Positions 61,277 through 64,000 of a stretch of 64,000 bases of DNA are shown one piece after another (position 1 is the stretch's first letter; each line of letters begins with the position of its first letter). The position numbers were made by a program, and so were the translations under genes. The stretch spans positions 1 through 64,000 of the forward strand of contig JARLHO010000061.1 of NCBI GenBank assembly GCA_031292215.1. Direction: 5' to 3'. The stretch comes from Syntrophobacteraceae bacterium (GTDB lineage: Bacteria > Desulfobacterota > Syntrophobacteria > Syntrophobacterales > Syntrophobacteraceae). The notes beneath the pieces were generated by a model, which was not told where the DNA came from, ran no database searches, and was given only the letters and a program-made list of their open reading frames with translations.

Positions 61277-61852
61277 CTACCAATTTTCACCCAGCAACTC
61301 GAAATGGGCCTTGGGATGGAGACAGGCCGGGCACGAATCGAGCGCTTCTTTGCCGGTATGCAGATAGCCGCAGTTGCGGCAGCGCCATACCACCTCTTCT
61401 TCACGCTGAAAAACCATACCCTTAGTAATATTGGACAAAAGGCAGCGGTAGCGCTTTTCGTGCTGCTTTTCAGCAACGGCGACAAAGCCCCATACGGCTG
61501 CGATTCCAGGAAATCCTTCCTCCTTTGCAACTTCGGCAAAGGCGGGATAGAGTTTGGCGTATTCCTCGTACTCCCCATTGGCGGCGGCGAGAAGATTTTC
61601 AGCCGTCGTGGCTATCTTGCCTCCGGGATAAGAAGCCACGATCTCCAGATCTCCTCCTTCGAGGAACTTAAAGAATCGCTTGGCGTGTTCCTTCTCATGG
61701 TTTGCGGTCTCTTCGAAGATATCGGCTATCTGTACGTAGCCTTCCTTTTTCGCCACACCCGCAAAGTAGGTATATCGGTTGCGCGCCTGGCTCTCACCGG
61801 CAAACGTCTTCAACAGGTTCTGTTCGGTTTTCGTTCCCTTGATGCTACGCAT
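61277..61852 (-). CDS. rbr: Rubrerythrin
   Basis: A 191-aa peroxide reductase of anaerobes. The ferritin-like diiron domain has NLLKTFAGESQARNRYTYFA, EETANHEKEHAKRFFKFL and EVAEKQHEKRY-type helices; the C-terminal rubredoxin-like domain has CRNCGYLHTGKEALDSCPACLHPKAHFE (two CxxC). Length is normal. AAAGGAGAA precedes ATG 61852 and a PerR-like box lies 37-51 bases upstream, so peroxide induction is likely. Confidence 0.96.
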   Translation of the reverse strand: MRSIKGTKTEQNLLKTFAGESQARNRYTYFAGVAKKEGYVQIADIFEETANHEKEHAKRFFKFLEGGDLEIVASYPGGKIATTAENLLAAANGEYEEYAKLYPAFAEVAKEEGFPGIAAVWGFVAVAEKQHEKRYRCLLSNITKGMVFQREEEVVWRCRNCGYLHTGKEALDSCPACLHPKAHFELLGENW

Positions 61853-61888
61853 AGAGACGTTCTCCTTTAGTTGAAATTGGAATCTAGT

Positions 61889-61903
61889 TTAGAATGGTTC
61901 TAA
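61889..61903. promoter_or_regulatory. PerR-like box upstream of rubrerythrin
   Basis: TTAGAATGGTTCTAA is a perfect 6-bp inverted repeat with a 3-base centre and matches the PerR box TTATAATNATTATAA at most positions on either strand. It lies just upstream of the rubrerythrin start on an AT-rich promoter segment. No perR gene is in the window. Confidence 0.55.
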
Positions 61904-61997
61904 TTAAATAGCAACGTCAAACAGTCCGACTCGCATAAATTTGGCTGCCCTCCTCATGGTGACGCAAAGACCCGGCTCGTTTGTGCGGATTCTTCAC

Positions 61998-62447
61998 TTA
62001 CATTTTTAGAAAGGCCCCAAAACCTAGAGCCCTGGTCGGGCAGACCCTCACACAGGCCGGTTCCAGCCCGGCCTCGATTCTTTCCAGGCAAAAATCGCAC
62101 TTGGCCATCGTCTGGTCTTGCCAAAATCGAGGAGCGCCGAACAAACAGGCCTGCTCGCAGCGGCGACAGCCCGCGCAAAGCTTTCTACTAAAGGTAACTA
62201 TGCCGTCTTGTTTTCTTTTTTTCAGACTCCCGGTAGGACAGACCACCACACACGGCGCATCTGCGCAATGGAGACAGGATAGGGATTGAAAAGAAAGCGT
62301 GTGTTGGGCGCTCCCGGGATTTTCAAAACTTCTCACATGGCGAAAAGCGTTAGCGGCACCAGGCAAGTCTTTCTCATCAAGGCATGCCACTATGCAGGCC
62401 ATGCAGCCGGAACAGCGTGCGGAGTTAAACGAAAAGGCCAACTGCAC
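61998..62447 (-). CDS. 4Fe-4S electron-transfer subunit of a molybdopterin oxidoreductase (DmsB/PsrB-like)
   Basis: A 149-aa protein with four Cys clusters: CSGCMACIVAC, CLHCADAPCVVVCP, CAGCRRCEQACLFGAP and CDFCLERIEAGLEPACVRVCP, the layout of the four-cluster iron-sulfur subunits (DmsB, PsrB, NrfC). It is somewhat shorter than DmsB (about 200 aa). It starts four bases after the stop of the upstream molybdenum subunit gene, so both form one operon. No membrane anchor (NrfD/DmsC) gene follows on this side. Confidence 0.92.
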   Translation of the reverse strand: MQLAFSFNSARCSGCMACIVACLDEKDLPGAANAFRHVRSFENPGSAQHTLSFQSLSCLHCADAPCVVVCPTGSLKKRKQDGIVTFSRKLCAGCRRCEQACLFGAPRFWQDQTMAKCDFCLERIEAGLEPACVRVCPTRALGFGAFLKM

Positions 62448-62451
62448 CGGG

Positions 62452-64000
62452 CTAATCCTCCTTTTTTATCGATTTTTCCACTTGGCACAGCAGCGATTTA
62501 AAGCCTGGAAATCCGGAAATCGGATCCAGGTAATCGGGTTCGAAAAGTGTGTTGATCTCCGGGTCTCGATACCCATGATAGATATTGATGACACCACGGG
62601 GAACGATATTTGTAATGTTTGCCTTGACCCGTATGGAGTTTGCGGGGGTGGATAAAAGCACCAAATCCCCTTGAGCGATTGCTCTCACCGCAGAGTCCCC
62701 GGGATTTATGTCCAGCATTGGTTCCGGCCAAAGCCCATTTGTCCAGGGGAGCCGAAAGGTCCGGGAATGGATAAACATGGGCAGCCTGGCGCCGGTTGTA
62801 AGAACGAGCGGAAAATCGGTAGACAGTTCAGGCCTGCTGACAGGGCTCAGTTCCGGCTCTTTGTATGTGGGGAGCGGATCCAGGCCAAACGAGCTCAATA
62901 CAGTCGAAGCAAATTCCATCTTGCCCGATGGCGTTTGAAAGCCCGATTTTTCATACTTTCGAAAAGGGACCTGCTCAATATCTTTAAGAGCCAGACCTCC
63001 GGGATGCTGTTTGAGCTCTTCGACCGTAAGCCCTGCGGGTTTTAGGATCCAGTCCACATTGGCCTCGTACCCCTGCTTTAGCAAACCATCCCGGGCAGCA
63101 ATCCGATTTGCCAAATCGAAAATTATCTCGGTATCCGGACGGGAATCTCCCAAAGGGGGAATAACAGGAGTAGTCCAGAGGACAAATTTTTCCGGATAAA
63201 ACTTGAGCTCGCTTCTTTCAAACGATGTGCAGGCGGGTAGTATCAAATCGGCCGCTTTGCAGGTGTCAGTCATGAACAGCTCCACCTGGAGAAAAAAATC
63301 GAGCTTTTTCAACCTTTCGTAGAGTAAACCGCAACCCGGCCACATACGGTGATTCAAACCAAAGCCAACTACCGAGCGTACAGGGTAGGGACTACCGGTC
63401 CCAATCCTGAAGGGAAGCTCCATGGCCTGGGCCTCGGGAACTACCCGGCTCCAAACCGGAAATCTTTCAACGCCAATCCGGGGGGCCATTTCAGACCATG
63501 GACGGGATTGCTCGTATTCGTGCTCGCGGGTCGTTGGCGGACCGGGCACATACAGATACCCGGGCGGGCGCACAAGATTTCCGCCCTGGACGTCGAAATT
63601 ACCCGTGAGTCCAATGAGGGCGGTCAAAGCGCGGTGATTTTGTACGCCGTTTGTATGGTGGACCGTCGGACTGGCGCTGGTCAGCAAAGCCGCCGGCCCG
63701 GTTCCAGCGTAGAGCCTCGCCGCCTCCTCGATGAGGTTGGCGGGGACACCGGTAATCGCCTCGGTTCGCTTTGGAGAAAAATTGGTTGCGTATTCTTGGA
63801 AATCATCGAATCCAACGGTCCACTTCTCCACAAAGTCCCGGTCATAGAGCCCTTCTTCGATGATAACGTTGGCCATGCAAAGAGCCAGCGCCCCCGAGGT
63901 CCCCGGTCGAATTCGCAGGTGTACGTCCGCATGCCGGGTTAGCGGCGTTAAAAGAGGTCCAACCTCGATGATCTTAAGACCACGATCTTTTGCGTCGAGA
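62452..64000 (-). CDS. Molybdopterin-dependent oxidoreductase catalytic subunit (5' part beyond window)
   Basis: The visible 515 residues are the C-terminal part of a DMSO-reductase-family (MopB) enzyme; the frame is open to the right edge. LTALIGLTGNFDVQGGNL, DTCKAADLILPACTSFERSEL and the C-terminal dinucleotide-binding domain (LVLTTGARLPMFIHSRTFRLPWTNGLWPEPMLDINPGDSAVRAI..GDLVLLSTP..VKANIT) are typical. The N-terminal FeS motif and the Mo ligand residue are outside the window, so the substrate (polysulfide, thiosulfate, DMSO-like or other) cannot be judged. Confidence 0.93.
   Translation of the reverse strand, partial: LDAKDRGLKIIEVGPLLTPLTRHADVHLRIRPGTSGALALCMANVIIEEGLYDRDFVEKWTVGFDDFQEYATNFSPKRTEAITGVPANLIEEAARLYAGTGPAALLTSASPTVHHTNGVQNHRALTALIGLTGNFDVQGGNLVRPPGYLYVPGPPTTREHEYEQSRPWSEMAPRIGVERFPVWSRVVPEAQAMELPFRIGTGSPYPVRSVVGFGLNHRMWPGCGLLYERLKKLDFFLQVELFMTDTCKAADLILPACTSFERSELKFYPEKFVLWTTPVIPPLGDSRPDTEIIFDLANRIAARDGLLKQGYEANVDWILKPAGLTVEELKQHPGGLALKDIEQVPFRKYEKSGFQTPSGKMEFASTVLSSFGLDPLPTYKEPELSPVSRPELSTDFPLVLTTGARLPMFIHSRTFRLPWTNGLWPEPMLDINPGDSAVRAIAQGDLVLLSTPANSIRVKANITNIVPRGVINIYHGYRDPEINTLFEPDYLDPISGFPGFKSLLCQVEKSIKKED

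Noticed and set aside
1-64000. CRISPR arrays, tRNA and rRNA genes
   Set aside because: I looked for regularly spaced identical repeats and for conserved RNA gene sequences and saw none; the tandem 181-bp repeat has no unique spacers.

Overview
This 64 kb window looks like chromosome of an anaerobic Gram-negative bacterium of the former Deltaproteobacteria (Desulfobacterota). The indications are a full dcw division/peptidoglycan cluster with a meso-diaminopimelate type MurE, a DnaE/HolC type replicase, an anaerobe's oxygen-defence set (desulfoferrodoxin, rubrerythrins), two iron-sulfur flavoproteins, many ferredoxin-like proteins, and acyl-CoA enzymes of fatty or aromatic acid breakdown. Genus assignment is inference; no rRNA or tRNA gene is visible, nor any CRISPR array.

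Layout. 1-5.7 kb: glmS (leftward, cut by the left edge) and divergent dnaE. 5.7-9.0 kb: an accessory patch with a solitary HNH endonuclease, a 114-bp palindromic element, a toxin-antitoxin pair, a Uma2 remnant fused to a duplicated tail of a small secreted fibronectin-III protein, and an Mth938-like gene. 9.0-16.5 kb: holC, an acyl-CoA carboxylase carboxyltransferase, a PfkB sugar kinase, a putative diadenylate cyclase (DisA_N/DAC) protein, a metallo-beta-lactamase-fold protein, a PNPOx-like protein and a tiny His-rich secreted repeat protein. 16.7-24.7 kb: two adenylate-forming acyl/aryl-CoA ligases, a yefM-yoeB-flavoprotein operon, a decayed methylmalonyl-CoA mutase, and a second flavoprotein divergent from an ArsR regulator with two palindromic operators between them. 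24.8-31.2 kb: a methyltransferase and a signalling block (1109-residue hybrid histidine kinase, HDOD protein, HD-GYP response regulator). 31.4-33.5 kb: recD2.

34-49.7 kb: the dcw cluster, all rightward and tightly packed: mraZ, rsmH, ftsL, ftsI, murE, murF, murD, ftsW, murC, murB, ftsQ, ftsA, ftsZ. mraY and murG are absent from their usual places, as is ddl. The cluster is preceded by a promoter, a four-unit MraZ box with exact 10-bp spacing, and a tandem 181-bp repeat.

49.8-59.4 kb: accessory again. It holds a mosaic dispersed repeat, a BrnT toxin gene broken by one Trp-to-stop change beside an intact antitoxin, a GlxA-type regulator, a DUF3795 protein, a frameshifted small gene containing a 21-bp perfect inverted repeat, a ferredoxin-like protein, a B12-binding radical SAM/TPR fusion, a TetR regulator with a palindromic operator, a 4-hydroxybutyryl-CoA-dehydratase-family flavoprotein, and an intact Uma2 protein. 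59.6-61.9 kb: a leftward oxidative-stress set (desulfoferrodoxin, a 59-residue zinc-ribbon protein, a rhodanese-rubrerythrin fusion, a rubrerythrin with a PerR-like box). 62-64 kb: an iron-sulfur subunit and the C-terminal part of a molybdopterin oxidoreductase cut by the right edge.

The most interesting points are the dcw cluster without mraY/murG, the DAC protein with a degenerate RHR motif, the rhodanese-rubrerythrin fusion neighbourhood, and several gene wrecks linked to repeats. I did not find a clear multi-gene system that I could call new.
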